Positions 52,164 through 60,633 are shown, counted from the stretch's first letter. The stretch: DNA of 64,000 nucleotides from Halorarius litoreus (GCF_024362405.1 NZ_CP101454.1:124001-188000); one strand, 5' to 3'. Program-made: numbers and translations. Notes: a model not told the origin generated them from the sequence alone.

Positions 52164-52940
52164 TTAGCCAGACTGTGAGAGCGCCTCGTCGGCCCACTGG
52201 GGCTTCGTGACGCCAGGGTCGTCGAGCGAGCGGAGGACGTAGACGAGCTGGAACGACCCCTCGGTGTCGTCGATGGTGTACGTCCCCGACGTGACGAACT
52301 GGTAGACGCGCCCCTCCCCGTCGACGACGATGCGGGCCTCGTAGTCGCGCACGTCGGTCGCGTTCCGGGGGAGCGCGCCCGCCCGCGTCGGTGGGGTCGA
52401 GGACTCGAGCGTCACGAGCGTGGTCGTTCCCTCACGCTCCGTGACGTTCGTGACGGCCCACTCACCGCTCGAGAGGTAGCGGACGAAGACGTTCTGGCCG
52501 GTGAGCGACGCCGCGGCGGCGGCCTCACCCGTCCGGTACTGTACCTGGTCGCCGAACTGGACCTTCACGGCCTGCACCGACTCGTTGCCCCAGACGTCGA
52601 ACCGGGAACCGGGGTTTACCGTCGTGTAGTTGTACTGCGTGCGGCCGGGGGCGACACGGGTCACCTGCTGGCGGCGGACCTGTCGCGGCTCGCCCTGCTG
52701 GACGACCGTCGCGTTCGACCGGAGCTCGTACCGGAAGCCGGTGTCGACCAGTCGGTCGGTGTGAGCCGCCACCAGCGCGGTCTCGTTCTCCAGTCGCTCG
52801 CTGTCGGCAGAGACGCCCGGCGGTGCGGTGTCGGCGGTGAGTCCACCCGCGTCGGTCGCGGTCCCCGGGCCCCCGAGGAACGAACACCCGGAGAGCGCGA
52901 GGAGGAGGGCGAGTCCCACGGCGGCGAACGTGCGTCGCAT
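52164..52940 (-). CDS. DUF7537-like lipoprotein
   Basis: A 258-aa lipoprotein. The signal has a basic start and the lipobox LALSGC (Cys19), so it is lipid-anchored on the outside of the membrane. The mature part has strands consistent with a beta-rich sensor-type domain, e.g. YNYTTVNPGSRFDVWG and the C-terminal GSFQLVYVLRSLDD. It matches the haloarchaeal DUF7537 lipoprotein type. Role unknown. Confidence 0.85.
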   Translation of the reverse strand: MRRTFAAVGLALLLALSGCSFLGGPGTATDAGGLTADTAPPGVSADSERLENETALVAAHTDRLVDTGFRYELRSNATVVQQGEPRQVRRQQVTRVAPGRTQYNYTTVNPGSRFDVWGNESVQAVKVQFGDQVQYRTGEAAAAASLTGQNVFVRYLSSGEWAVTNVTEREGTTTLVTLESSTPPTRAGALPRNATDVRDYEARIVVDGEGRVYQFVTSGTYTIDDTEGSFQLVYVLRSLDDPGVTKPQWADEALSQSG

Positions 52941-53044
52941 ACTCGCGTTCCGGAGGCACGCCGCAAAAGCCCCCCGCTTGCGGCTCGCGACAGCCGCGAC
53001 GGCCGGCGGGCGAACCTTATGTGCGCGGCCCGCGACTCCCCGCC

Positions 53045-53812
53045 ATGAGTGACACGGTGCGGCTGGAGTTCGATGGCGACGTAGCGACCCTGACCGTCGA
53101 CCGCCCCGACCGGCTGAACGCGCTGAACGAGCCCACGCTGGAGGCGATGGCGGACGCGCTCGAGGACGCGCGCGGCGACGCGCGGGCGCTCGTCGTCACC
53201 GGCGCGGGCGACAAGGCGTTCGTCGCCGGGGCGGATATCTCGCGGATGTCGGAGATGTCGGTCGAGGAGTCGCACGCCTACTGCGAGCAGGGCCACGCGG
53301 TGATGAACGCCGTCGAGTCGTTCCCCGCGCCGGTCATCGCGGCCGTCAACGGCTACGCCTTCGGTGGCGGGTGCGAGCTCGCGCTCGCGGCTGACCTCCG
53401 GGTCGCGAGCGAGCGTGCGGTCATCGGGCAGACCGAGATCGACCTCGGCATCGTCCCCGGCTGGGGTGGCACCCAGCGGCTCGTCCGCCTAGTGGGCGAC
53501 GAGACCGCCCGCCGGATGGTGTTCTTCGGCGAGCGGGTCGACGCACAGGACGCGCTCGAACTCGGGCTCGTCGGCGAGGTGGTCGCGCACGACGACCTCG
53601 ACGACCACGTCGCCGAGATGGCCGCCGACCTGGCCGCGAAACCGCAGTTCGCGCTCGCCGCCGCCAAAGAGGCCGTCAATCAGGCCCACGAGATGGGCCA
53701 GCGCGAGGGGCTCGACTTCGAGCGCCGGCTCTGGAGCGGGCTGTTCGGTACCCACGACCAGCGCGAGGGGATGACGGCGTTCCTCGAGGACCGCGAGGCG
53801 GCGTTCGAGTGA
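53045..53812 (+). CDS. Enoyl-CoA hydratase/isomerase family protein
   Basis: A 255-aa crotonase-fold enzyme. Seen are VDRPDRLNALNEPTLEAM (N-terminal signature), AFVAGADISRM (oxyanion-hole loop near 58-68) and GYAFGGGCELALAADL (near 103-118, second oxyanion Gly and the first catalytic Glu), plus GWGGTQRL with the second Glu nearby (ETEIDLGIVPG-type region reads QTEIDLGIVPG). It hydrates trans-2-enoyl-CoA in beta-oxidation or related pathways. ATG at 53045 lies about 27 bp from TATA-like CCTTATGTG; the frame is open 24 bp upstream. Confidence 0.93.
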   Translation: MSDTVRLEFDGDVATLTVDRPDRLNALNEPTLEAMADALEDARGDARALVVTGAGDKAFVAGADISRMSEMSVEESHAYCEQGHAVMNAVESFPAPVIAAVNGYAFGGGCELALAADLRVASERAVIGQTEIDLGIVPGWGGTQRLVRLVGDETARRMVFFGERVDAQDALELGLVGEVVAHDDLDDHVAEMAADLAAKPQFALAAAKEAVNQAHEMGQREGLDFERRLWSGLFGTHDQREGMTAFLEDREAAFE

Positions 53813-53934
53813 GTCGGCCCGTACCGGCGTCGAAGCCGCTGGCTACTGTGGGCCCGCGGGAGCGCGGGGACGCCGGTAGCGACCGTGTAACCAAACCCAT
53901 CGGCAACCACGAGTGCTCCAGCGGTCGGCCACGT

Positions 53935-54021
53935 GAATGGGTCGCTCAGCCAGGGAGAGCATCCACCACTCGGTGGGGGGCCTGAAACACGGTCACGGAG
54001 GTTCAAATCCTCCCCCATTCG
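53935..54021 (+). tRNA. tRNA-like gene with no readable anticodon loop (possible pseudo-tRNA)
   Basis: Acceptor arms GAATGGG (53935-53941) and CCCATTC (54014-54020) pair perfectly, with discriminator G at 54021. The D arm GCTC-AGCCAGGGA-GAGC keeps A14, G18G19 and A21. The T arm GGAGG-TTCAAAT-CCTCC is canonical. Between D and T arms there are 35 bases instead of 22. They fold as CCACC-ACTC-GGTGG and GGCC-TGAAACAC-GGTC, so no seven-base loop with U33 can be formed. No CCA is encoded. No clear TATA box was found. It is either a degenerate tRNA, a class-II-like variant, or a tRNA-derived RNA. Confidence 0.55.
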
Positions 54022-54077
54022 TGCGACAGTAGACGGGCGAGCGACCGGTGTCGCGGTCGCGCTTCGGAGCCGTACCG

Positions 54078-54113
54078 GCTAGTCCTGAGAAGACGCGCTA
54101 GTCCTGAGAAGAC
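54078..54113. repeat. Short tandem duplication at the MFS gene end
   Basis: The 17-base unit GCTAGTCCTGAGAAGAC occurs at 54078-54094 and 54097-54113, a 19-base period. The right copy contains the stop and last codons of the MFS gene; the left copy lies just past the stop. Confidence 0.8.
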
Positions 54114-55450
54114 ACCTCGGACTCCGGCGTGCGGCCTGTCCCGAGCGTCTCCCACACCTGAGAGTAGGTGAGGACGAGCGCGAGCGCCGCCATCGCGGCG
54201 GCGATGAGGAACGGCGCGGCGAAGCCGAAGCGGATAGCGTACCCAGAGACGAGCGGGCCGACCGCGACGCCGAAGCCGAACGCCGTCGTCAGCACCGAGA
54301 GCGTCGTCCCGGACTGTCCTTTGCCGGCGAGGTCGCCCGCGAGCGCGAGCCCGGGCGCGAACACCATCGCCACCGAGACACCCTGCAGGAGCCGGAACGC
54401 GAGCATGAGTGCCGACCCTGCGGAGATGCCGAAGAGCGTCTCGGGGAGCGCGGTCGCGAGCGCTGGCACGTACGCCTGCAGCGCGAGCGAGGGGACGAGT
54501 AGGGCGAACCCGCCCACCAGGAACGGCCGGCGACCGATGCGGTCGGAGGCCCGGCCGATGGGCACCTGAAAGACGACGTTGGCGATGATGACCGCGGCGA
54601 ACTGCACGGAGAAGAGGAACGGCCCCTGGCCGAGTTGTGCGTTGATGACCTCCTGGATGGTGGCGAAGATGGCGATGCCGACCGCCATGAAGAACGTGCC
54701 GACGCCGACGACGAACACGGGGTCGAACAGCTGGTCGCTGCCCCGGATGCGGACCGAGAGGTCGTCGGCCGCCTCGGCGCGCTCGGTCTCGGGGTCGTCG
54801 ACCAGCAGCACGACGAGCAGGAACGAGACGGCCGCCCCGAGGACGGCGATGGCGAACGCGGCGTCGAACCCCGAGATGCGCGTGCCGGCGAGCGGGCCGA
54901 ACGCGCCCGTCAGGACGTAGGTGACGACCTCGTCGCCGGCGAACCCGCCCGTGATGAGCACGCCGGCGATGATGGGGCCGAAGCCGAAGCCGATGAGCCG
55001 GAACGTGTTGAACACGCCGAAGTTGCCGCCCCGCTGGGAGTCGTCGGTCGCGTACTCGTTGACGAGCGCGACGGTGACGGGGATGGTGAGCGCCGCGCCG
55101 ATGCCCTGGAGCGCGCGGACGGCGAGCACCGACCAGTAGGAGGAGACGAACGGGTACGCCGCCGAGGCGACGCCGAACACGACGAGCCCGGCGAGGATGA
55201 ACGCCTTCCGCTTGCCGGTGCGGTCGGAGAGTCGCCCCGTGAACGGCTGGAGCGAGCTGTTCAACAGGCCGAACAGCGAGAGGACGACCCCGATGAGCAG
55301 TTCGGTGGTGAAGCCGTCGACGCCGGCGAGCGAGATGCGGCCGCTGGCGATGTACAGCGGGAGGACGATGATGAGAAACGAGTTGCCGAGCGCGTCGGCC
55401 ATCCGCGCCATCGCGAGCGCGACCACTCGGTTGTCCGTACCCAGAACCAT
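54098..55450 (-). CDS. Major facilitator superfamily transporter
   Basis: A 450-aa membrane protein with 12 hydrophobic helices. The loop between helices 2 and 3 carries the MFS motif SLQPFTGRLSDRTGKRKAF, and the equivalent second-half loop reads FQVPIGRASDRIGRRPFL. The N-terminal domain begins GTDNRVVALAMARMADALG. It is probably a drug/H+ or sugar/metabolite antiporter, with no substrate assignable. The stop-codon region is duplicated in tandem just downstream. Confidence 0.92.
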   Translation of the reverse strand: MVLGTDNRVVALAMARMADALGNSFLIIVLPLYIASGRISLAGVDGFTTELLIGVVLSLFGLLNSSLQPFTGRLSDRTGKRKAFILAGLVVFGVASAAYPFVSSYWSVLAVRALQGIGAALTIPVTVALVNEYATDDSQRGGNFGVFNTFRLIGFGFGPIIAGVLITGGFAGDEVVTYVLTGAFGPLAGTRISGFDAAFAIAVLGAAVSFLLVVLLVDDPETERAEAADDLSVRIRGSDQLFDPVFVVGVGTFFMAVGIAIFATIQEVINAQLGQGPFLFSVQFAAVIIANVVFQVPIGRASDRIGRRPFLVGGFALLVPSLALQAYVPALATALPETLFGISAGSALMLAFRLLQGVSVAMVFAPGLALAGDLAGKGQSGTTLSVLTTAFGFGVAVGPLVSGYAIRFGFAAPFLIAAAMAALALVLTYSQVWETLGTGRTPESEVSSQD

Positions 55451-55508
55451 CTACTCCAGCCGAAGGGGTCGGGCGTCAAGAAGGGCGTGGAACCGGCGGC
55501 TACCTGCC

Positions 55509-56561
55509 TCAGCCGGCCGGTGTGCCGAGTGGGTCGGTGACCGTCACGTTCTCGCCCGCGTCGACGACGCGCGCGACCGGCACTGCGAGGTCCGCGTACA
55601 CCACCCGGCCGCTGCGGGCGACGCCGACCCGTTCGACGGTCGGGCCGTCTTCGCCCTCGTCGTCGGTCGCGTCCTCCAGTATCGTCCGCACGCGCTCAGG
55701 GTCCGCGAGGTCCGTGGGGTCGGCCGCGAGCGCCACGCGCAGCGTCTCGTCGGCGAGTGCGTAGCCGAACCCGAGGCCGTCCGCGTCGTCGAGCAGCGAG
55801 CGCGTCGCCGCGTCGTCGACCTGTGTCGCGAGGTCGCGGGTGAGCGCCGTCGACAGCCCCACCGCGAGCGTGCGGTCGCCGACGGTCGCGAACAGATCCG
55901 CCATCGCGCGGTCGTCGGTCACCCCTGTCTCGGCGCCGGTGTGCGTGTCGACCGCCGCCCGGACCGCAGCCAGTCCACGCACGTCGGGCGAGAGAACGAG
56001 CCCCGCAACGAGCGCCGCGTCGCTCGCGGCGAGGCCGAAGGTGAGGTCCGGCGGTGTCGGCTGCTCGTCGCCCTGGAACTGTCGGAGGTCGGCGAACAGC
56101 GAGGGCTCGTAGCTGTAGCGCTGGAACCCCTCGCGGGTCCCCTCGTCGACGACGAGGCTCGAGTCGTCGGCCCCGATCTCCGCACGTATCGCGGCAGTGT
56201 CGAACGTCCCCTTGGCAGCGAGTGTCAGTCCGGCGCTCCCGGCGTCGGGTGCGCCGTAGCCGAGGGCGGTCAGCCGGTCGACGTCGGCGAGCGAGACACT
56301 CCCGGCGAGTCGGTCCGCGCGGTCGAGTGCGTCGCGCGCCGAGTCGGGAAGCGTCTCGCGGTTCGCCCGGACGGCCGCCACGTCGAGTGAGGCGGCCACG
56401 TAGCGGTCGGGTGCGGTCGCAGTCACCGGCCGGTGGAGCCAGTCGGTGTACGCGGGCGGGCCACCGCCGCCGACCAGCCGGTCGAGACCGCCGACACAGC
56501 CGGCGGTCGTCGCCACACCGGCCGACGCGAGCCCCGCAAGGAACGTCCGTCGGGAGGGCAT
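55509..56561 (-). CDS. Tat-exported lipoprotein of unknown function
   Basis: A 350-aa protein beginning with a twin-arginine signal and lipobox (SRRTFLAGLASAGVATTAGC, Cys22). The mature part is Asp/Ala/Thr-rich with a long acidic stretch near 300 (DDEGEDGP). There are internal similarities between the two halves (ALGYGAPDAGSAGLTLAAKG versus GFGYALADETLRVALAAD), so it may be a tandem of one fold. It is anchored outside the membrane. No family recognised. Confidence 0.78.
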   Translation of the reverse strand: MPSRRTFLAGLASAGVATTAGCVGGLDRLVGGGGPPAYTDWLHRPVTATAPDRYVAASLDVAAVRANRETLPDSARDALDRADRLAGSVSLADVDRLTALGYGAPDAGSAGLTLAAKGTFDTAAIRAEIGADDSSLVVDEGTREGFQRYSYEPSLFADLRQFQGDEQPTPPDLTFGLAASDAALVAGLVLSPDVRGLAAVRAAVDTHTGAETGVTDDRAMADLFATVGDRTLAVGLSTALTRDLATQVDDAATRSLLDDADGLGFGYALADETLRVALAADPTDLADPERVRTILEDATDDEGEDGPTVERVGVARSGRVVYADLAVPVARVVDAGENVTVTDPLGTPAG

Positions 56562-56629
56562 GCGTCGGGGTTTGCGGCGGGAAGGATATGCCTTCCGGCG
56601 ATCTGCGCCCGGCCCATTACTGCCATACC

Positions 56630-56637
56630 TTTATACC
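56630..56637 (+). promoter_or_regulatory. TATA-like promoter of the DUF5789-like gene
   Basis: TTTATACC lies 23-30 bp before the ATG at 56660. Confidence 0.6.
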
Positions 56638-56659
56638 AGGGAATCCTACACGGTTCCAC

Positions 56660-56917
56660 ATGAGTCGAACCGTGAAGCTCAGCCGACTGCCGACGTTCCT
56701 CGAGACCCTCGACTACCCGCTCTCACGCCGCCGTATCGCGGGCGAGGTCGACGACGTGACGCTGCTTATGGCCGACGGGGAAGCGCCCCTCGACACCGTC
56801 GTCGACCGGCTGTCGAGCAACCGGTTCGAGTCCAGCAGCGAACTCGAAGCCGAGCTGTACCAGTTCCTGCCCATCGAGGCAGTCGGCGAGCCCGGACAGG
56901 CCGAGGGCGACGCGTAG
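56660..56917 (+). CDS. DUF5789-like protein
   Basis: An 85-aa protein fitting the haloarchaeal DUF5789 family: MSRTVKLSRLPTFLETLDYP, then RRRIAGEVDDVTLLMADGE, and a C-terminal helix SSSELEAELYQFLPIEAVG. It looks like a small helical protein. Function unknown. It precedes the TFS-like genes but has its own TATA element. Confidence 0.85.
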   Translation: MSRTVKLSRLPTFLETLDYPLSRRRIAGEVDDVTLLMADGEAPLDTVVDRLSSNRFESSSELEAELYQFLPIEAVGEPGQAEGDA

Positions 56918-56969
56918 CCCGCCAGCGCCGCTGGCTGCGAGTCAGAGGCCAGCTGCTGTGAACCCCGTT

Positions 56970-56979
56970 GTTTACATAC
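56970..56979 (+). promoter_or_regulatory. TATA-like promoter of the first TFS-like gene
   Basis: GTTTACATAC lies 28-37 bp before the ATG at 57007. Confidence 0.55.
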
Positions 56980-57006
56980 GTCGCCCACGGCTACGGGAGC
57001 GTACGA

Positions 57007-57324
57007 ATGCAATTCTGCGACGAGTGCGGCTCGATGATGCACACCGAGGGCGGCACCTGGGTGTGCCGCTCGTGCGGGCACGAGCAGGCTCGCGACTCGC
57101 ACGCCGAAGCGGAGATGTCGCTCAGGGAGGACCAGCAGGATGACGGAACCCCGAGCGTGGCCGAGGCGGACCACGAGTCGACCGAGACGGTACGGCAGGC
57201 CTGTCCAGAGCCGGGCTGTGACAGCGACCGGGCCAACTACAAGATGATGCCGAAGCCGGGCGGCTCCTACGAGGTTCGGTTGTTCACCTGCGTAGAGTGT
57301 GGCCGCAAGTGGCGCGAATCCTGA
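57007..57324 (+). CDS. TFS/RPB9-like zinc-ribbon protein lacking the catalytic acidic pair
   Basis: A 105-aa protein with two zinc ribbons: N-terminal CDEC (4-7) and CRSC (20-23), and C-terminal Cys66, Cys71, Cys95 and Cys98. It matches transcription factor S, the archaeal TFIIS/RPB9 homologue that inserts its C-terminal hairpin into the RNA polymerase channel and stimulates RNA cleavage. The hairpin tip, normally RSADE-like, is PKPGGSYEV (82-90) here, with no Asp-Glu pair. It may therefore bind the channel without rescuing backtracked polymerase, like the inhibitory TFS4 of Sulfolobus. The canonical copy lies 88 bp downstream. Confidence 0.82.
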   Translation: MQFCDECGSMMHTEGGTWVCRSCGHEQARDSHAEAEMSLREDQQDDGTPSVAEADHESTETVRQACPEPGCDSDRANYKMMPKPGGSYEVRLFTCVECGRKWRES

Positions 57325-57375
57325 GGCTCCGAGACGACACCATCCGAGCTGAGGGCGACGGCAGCAAAGCGAGAG

Positions 57376-57383
57376 GCTTACAC
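57376..57383 (+). promoter_or_regulatory. TATA-like promoter of the second TFS gene
   Basis: GCTTACAC lies 30-37 bp before the ATG at 57413, so the two TFS genes can be transcribed separately. Confidence 0.45.
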
Positions 57384-57412
57384 TCGCCGATACAGAACCA
57401 CTACTCAGTCAG

Positions 57413-57742
57413 ATGCAATTCTGCGACGAATGCGGCTCGATGATGCATACCGAGGGCGACAGCTGGGTCTGTCGGTCCTGTGGCCACGAGCAGCTGCGTG
57501 ACTCGGCGAGCGAGGCGGCGATGACGACGACAGAGGGCCAGAGCGACGACGGCCCGGTCGACATGTCGGAGGTCGACGACTCCGAGATCGGCCCGACGAC
57601 GAGGATGCAGTGTATCAACGAGGACTGCGACGGCGAGCGCGCCCGCTACGAGATGAAGCAGATCCGCGCGGCCGACGAGTCCGAGACCCGCTTCTTCACC
57701 TGCGTGGAGTGCGGGCAGAAGTGGCGCGAAGACGACCACTGA
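57413..57742 (+). CDS. tfs: Transcription elongation factor TFS (RNA-cleavage type)
   Basis: A 109-aa TFS. The N-terminal zinc ribbon is CDEC (4-7)/CRSC (20-23). The C-terminal one is Cys67, Cys72, Cys97 and Cys100. The hairpin reads RAADESET (85-92), with the acidic pair Asp88-Glu89 that coordinates the second metal in the RNA polymerase active site, so cleavage of backtracked RNA is expected. It is a close paralogue of the preceding gene; the N-terminal ribbons are nearly identical, pointing to a duplication, and the divergence lies in the linker and hairpin. Confidence 0.93.
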   Translation: MQFCDECGSMMHTEGDSWVCRSCGHEQLRDSASEAAMTTTEGQSDDGPVDMSEVDDSEIGPTTRMQCINEDCDGERARYEMKQIRAADESETRFFTCVECGQKWREDDH

Positions 57743-58072
57743 CCGACTTCGACACGACGACACCGGGCCGTACGAAGGGAGGGTTCGACCGCCACCGAGC
57801 AGCCCGCCGGCTGGTCGCTCGGACGATAGGAAACGGGGGAGAACGCCGTGGGGGAGTGGGATGTACTGCTGTTCTGTGTGCGCCTCGTTCGACGCAGTAG
57901 TGGTAGACCACCTTGAGAGATCACGGCACCCTTCGCTACCGAAGTCGTTGATCGGCTGTAGGCCGCCGACGGGTGGGCCATCGCCGTCGCATCCGCCACT
58001 CGAGGCAGCGGCACGCTTCACCTCCGCACCGACCACGACCGCCTTTTTGTCTGCGGCGTCCGTAGAGGGTGT
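57743..58072. other. Intergenic region after tfs
   Basis: About 330 bases with no convincing gene; the short frames there are Arg- or Ser-rich shadows. A small palindrome GTGGTAGACCAC is found near 57900-57911. GCCTTTTTG at about 58040-58048 is a TATA-like element roughly 30 bp before the next gene. Confidence 0.45.
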
Positions 58073-58666
58073 ATGTCAACGGACCGGACGGCCGCGGCAC
58101 CGGTCGTTCCGACGGAGCGACTCGACAGCGGCGGCTGGGAACTTCAGGAGGAGACGACGGACACGGTGTTCCAGCTCCCGACCGTGACGGTCGAGGGCCA
58201 CACCCTGCTGTACGAGGATGCGGCGCTCCGCGAGCGCGTCCACGAGCGCACGGGCGTCGACCAGACCTGGCGGTTCTTCTTCGCCACCGCGCTCACCTTC
58301 AGTCCGCCGCTGGCACCCGGCCTCGCGCCGCTGGTGAAGTCGACTGTCGCCTCCGAGGCCCAACGCACGTTCGCGAAGGACCTCCGGGAGCGCGGCTTCT
58401 CGGAGGTCGACCGTGGGCGCTCACAGACCATCCGCATCGACGGCGACCGCGCCCGGCTCAGCAACTTCCGGGCGATCTACCCGCTCGAAACCGACGGGCG
58501 TACTGTGGACCTGCAGGTCGCCGGCTGGCTCGCCGTCTGGAACGGCGACGGCTTCCGACTTGCTGGCGGTGCGTACCCCGAAGCGGGCTTTCAGGCGGTC
58601 GAGGAACAAAGGGACGCGGGAGCATACCGGGACGAGCTGTTGAGCCTCATCAGGGACGTACGGTGA
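58073..58666 (+). CDS. Conserved-looking haloarchaeal hypothetical protein
   Basis: A 197-aa soluble protein. The central part FFFATALTFSPPLAPGLAPL is the most hydrophobic and could be a buried beta/alpha unit rather than a membrane span. The C-terminal half has alternating strands (SQTIRIDGDRARLSNFRAIY, VAGWLAVWNGDGFRLAGGAY) like a lipid-carrier or beta-barrel fold. Not recognised as a named family. ATG at 58073 is about 30 bp after TATA-like CTTTTTG. Confidence 0.68.
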   Translation: MSTDRTAAAPVVPTERLDSGGWELQEETTDTVFQLPTVTVEGHTLLYEDAALRERVHERTGVDQTWRFFFATALTFSPPLAPGLAPLVKSTVASEAQRTFAKDLRERGFSEVDRGRSQTIRIDGDRARLSNFRAIYPLETDGRTVDLQVAGWLAVWNGDGFRLAGGAYPEAGFQAVEEQRDAGAYRDELLSLIRDVR

Positions 58667-58765
58667 CGAAGCCGGCCTCGCGCTACGCTCCGCATAGTCC
58701 CGGGGCGGCACGGGTAGTACCGCAGCGGAGACATCTCAACAAGTTCACAAAAACGTTGGCCCGGA

Positions 58766-59497
58766 CTACTCGAGGACGGAGCGGCGGGCGAACGTGAGAT
58801 AGCCGGTGTGACCGACGCCGCGGGTCGAGGGGCGCGAGCCCCGCGCGTCGAAGTCCATGCCGCGCTGGATGGTCTCCAGCGACTCGATGTCCACCAGTTC
58901 CGCCTCGCGCGCTGCCTCGACGCAGTCGCGCGTCGACTCGACGAACGGCGAGTAGACGGCGACGAACCCGCCGGGGACGACGAGGTCGGGGACACGAGCG
59001 ACGACCTCGGGGGCGTCGCCGGTGTCGAGCGTCACGCCGTCGAACCCCGAGAGGTCGTCGAGGTCGTCGGTCAGATCGCCCGCCCGGACCTCGACGTGGT
59101 CCGCGACACCTGCGGTCGTCATGTTCTCGCGTGCCACCTCGGCGAACTCCGGGTTCTGTTCGTACGAGACGACGGCGACGCCGAGTCGCCCGAGATACGC
59201 CGCCAGAATTCCGGTGCCCGTGCCGGCATCGAGCACGCGGTCGTCCGCGCCAACGCCCGTGTGCCCGACGACGAGGCCGATGTCCCGGGGCATCATCGGC
59301 GCGCCCGTGCGCTCGAGATGCTCGAACAGGTCCGGGCCGCGCGGCTTCCGAACGACGAACTGCTCGCCGATGTGGGTCTCGAGTTCGTCACCCTCAGCGA
59401 CGTCCTCGGGGACCTCGAGGATGCCGAGGTCGGACTCCAGTCGCTCGCCGGGCTCGACGAGATACTCCCGGTCCTCGCGGACGAGCAGGTAGCTCAC
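58766..59497 (-). CDS. trmI: tRNA (adenine-58-N1/57) methyltransferase TrmI-like
   Basis: A 243-aa SAM methyltransferase matching archaeal TrmI. An N-terminal beta domain ([20 protein letters not shown]) precedes [20 protein letters not shown] and the Rossmann core with motif [19 protein letters not shown], the acidic [17 protein letters not shown] (SAM ribose) and [12 protein letters not shown]. It methylates N1 of adenine in the T loop of tRNA. It begins with GTG, overlapping the NAC stop by 4 bp (GTGA), so both are co-translated. Confidence 0.93.
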   Translation of the reverse strand: MSYLLVREDREYLVEPGERLESDLGILEVPEDVAEGDELETHIGEQFVVRKPRGPDLFEHLERTGAPMMPRDIGLVVGHTGVGADDRVLDAGTGTGILAAYLGRLGVAVVSYEQNPEFAEVARENMTTAGVADHVEVRAGDLTDDLDDLSGFDGVTLDTGDAPEVVARVPDLVVPGGFVAVYSPFVESTRDCVEAAREAELVDIESLETIQRGMDFDARGSRPSTRGVGHTGYLTFARRSVLE

Positions 59498-59895
59498 TCC
59501 AGCCGCTCGACGGCCGCCGCGAGATCGCCGTTCGTCGCCTCCAGCGCCTCGCGGGCCTCGGCCTTCGACGCGCCGGTCCGCCCGGCCACGATGTCGACGT
59601 CGGACTCGGGGATAGCGTCCTCGGCTGCCTCGTCGCTCGACTCGTCGTCGGTATCGGCGTCGGCGTCGGCCGACCCACCCTCACCGCGGGGGCGGACGTC
59701 CGGCTCGCCGACGATCTGGTACGTCTGCTGCCCCTGGGCGTCCATCCGCTGGACGTCGGCGTCGTGGAACACCAGCTCCTCGTCTGCGGTTCGGATGATG
59801 ACTTCCTCGGCGTCGATGTCGTCGAGGTCGATACCCATCTGGTTCATCATCTGCTTCATCTTCCGGGGGTTGAGCCCGCCGCCTCCTCCAAACAT
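59494..59895 (-). CDS. nac: Nascent polypeptide-associated complex protein (aNAC)
   Basis: A 133-aa archaeal NAC. The NAC domain covers residues 1-65 ([20 protein letters not shown], then [20 protein letters not shown]), and the C-terminal UBA-like helix bundle is at about 95-133 ([20 protein letters not shown]). A long Asp/Glu linker joins the parts. It docks on the ribosome near the exit tunnel and binds emerging chains. It is the first gene of the NAC-TrmI operon. Confidence 0.96.
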   Translation of the reverse strand: MFGGGGGLNPRKMKQMMNQMGIDLDDIDAEEVIIRTADEELVFHDADVQRMDAQGQQTYQIVGEPDVRPRGEGGSADADADTDDESSDEAAEDAIPESDVDIVAGRTGASKAEAREALEATNGDLAAAVERLE

Positions 59896-60078
59896 ACCCG
59901 GGTCGTCGTCGTCCGAAAGGAAAAGTTCTCGCTTTGTCCCTGTCCTCGAGGTTCCCGCAACCGGCGAGGGTTTATCAACGAACGGGCGGCCACCGGCGGC
60001 GTGCGCTGAACGGAGTGCTCGGTGGTCGAGGCGGGTGTGTGGACCGCCACCGAGCGTACCCCATGGTCCGCCTGTTCG

Positions 60079-60585
60079 CTACTCGCCCGTGCCGTTGCGG
60101 ACTTTGACCGCCATTCCGGTGTCGAACGCTCGCATCTCCGAAGCCGAGAGTTCCGCCCGGCCCACCGCCAGCAGGTCGCCGCGCTCGTGGACGACGGCCA
60201 CCTCGTCGCCCGGTCGAATCTCCTCGCCGACCCGGCTGACGAACTTCGCGAACACGTTCTTCCCGTCGCGGACGAACGGCTCGGACTCGTCACCGACGAC
60301 CACGCGACCCATCGGGTCGGGGAGCGCCGCCAGCAGTCGCTCGCCGCCGGCGAGCCCGAGCCGGAACCGGCCGTCGTCCTCGTAGGAGACGATGCGGCGA
60401 CCGTCCGGCGCGCCGTCGGGCGTCCCACCGGGGGTATCAGCCTCGGTGTGAATCTGCGTCGGCCGCCCAGAGCGGGTACGCTGGACCGTCGGATTCTCGT
60501 TGGGGGGGAACAGCGCCACGCCCGCGCCCGAGCCGAACTGGTAGTCGGCGACGGTCGAGAGCGTCTGGCGTTCCTCGGCGTCCAT
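60079..60585 (-). CDS. PUA-domain protein
   Basis: A 168-aa protein with a C-terminal PUA domain (about 88-165: GRVVVGDESEPFVRDGKNVF, then VAVVHERGDLLAVGRAELSA), an RNA-binding fold that in archaea accompanies tRNA-guanine transglycosylases, pseudouridine synthases and rRNA methyltransferases. The N-terminal half (DYQFGSGAGVALFPPNENP) resembles the small domain before PUA in ArcTGT-related proteins. It likely acts on tRNA or rRNA. It is upstream of the NAC-TrmI pair, with 183 bases between, on the same strand. Confidence 0.85.
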   Translation of the reverse strand: MDAEERQTLSTVADYQFGSGAGVALFPPNENPTVQRTRSGRPTQIHTEADTPGGTPDGAPDGRRIVSYEDDGRFRLGLAGGERLLAALPDPMGRVVVGDESEPFVRDGKNVFAKFVSRVGEEIRPGDEVAVVHERGDLLAVGRAELSASEMRAFDTGMAVKVRNGTGE

Positions 60586-60633
60586 GCCTCGCCGTCGGCC
60601 CCGGCGGCTGATACGGCTTTCGCGTTCGTTCAG

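Noticed and set aside
57861..58187. Small plus-strand frame starting with a CxxC-like motif between tfs and the next gene
   Set aside because: It runs into another gene's coding region in a different frame, and apart from one Cys pair shows no protein-like pattern.
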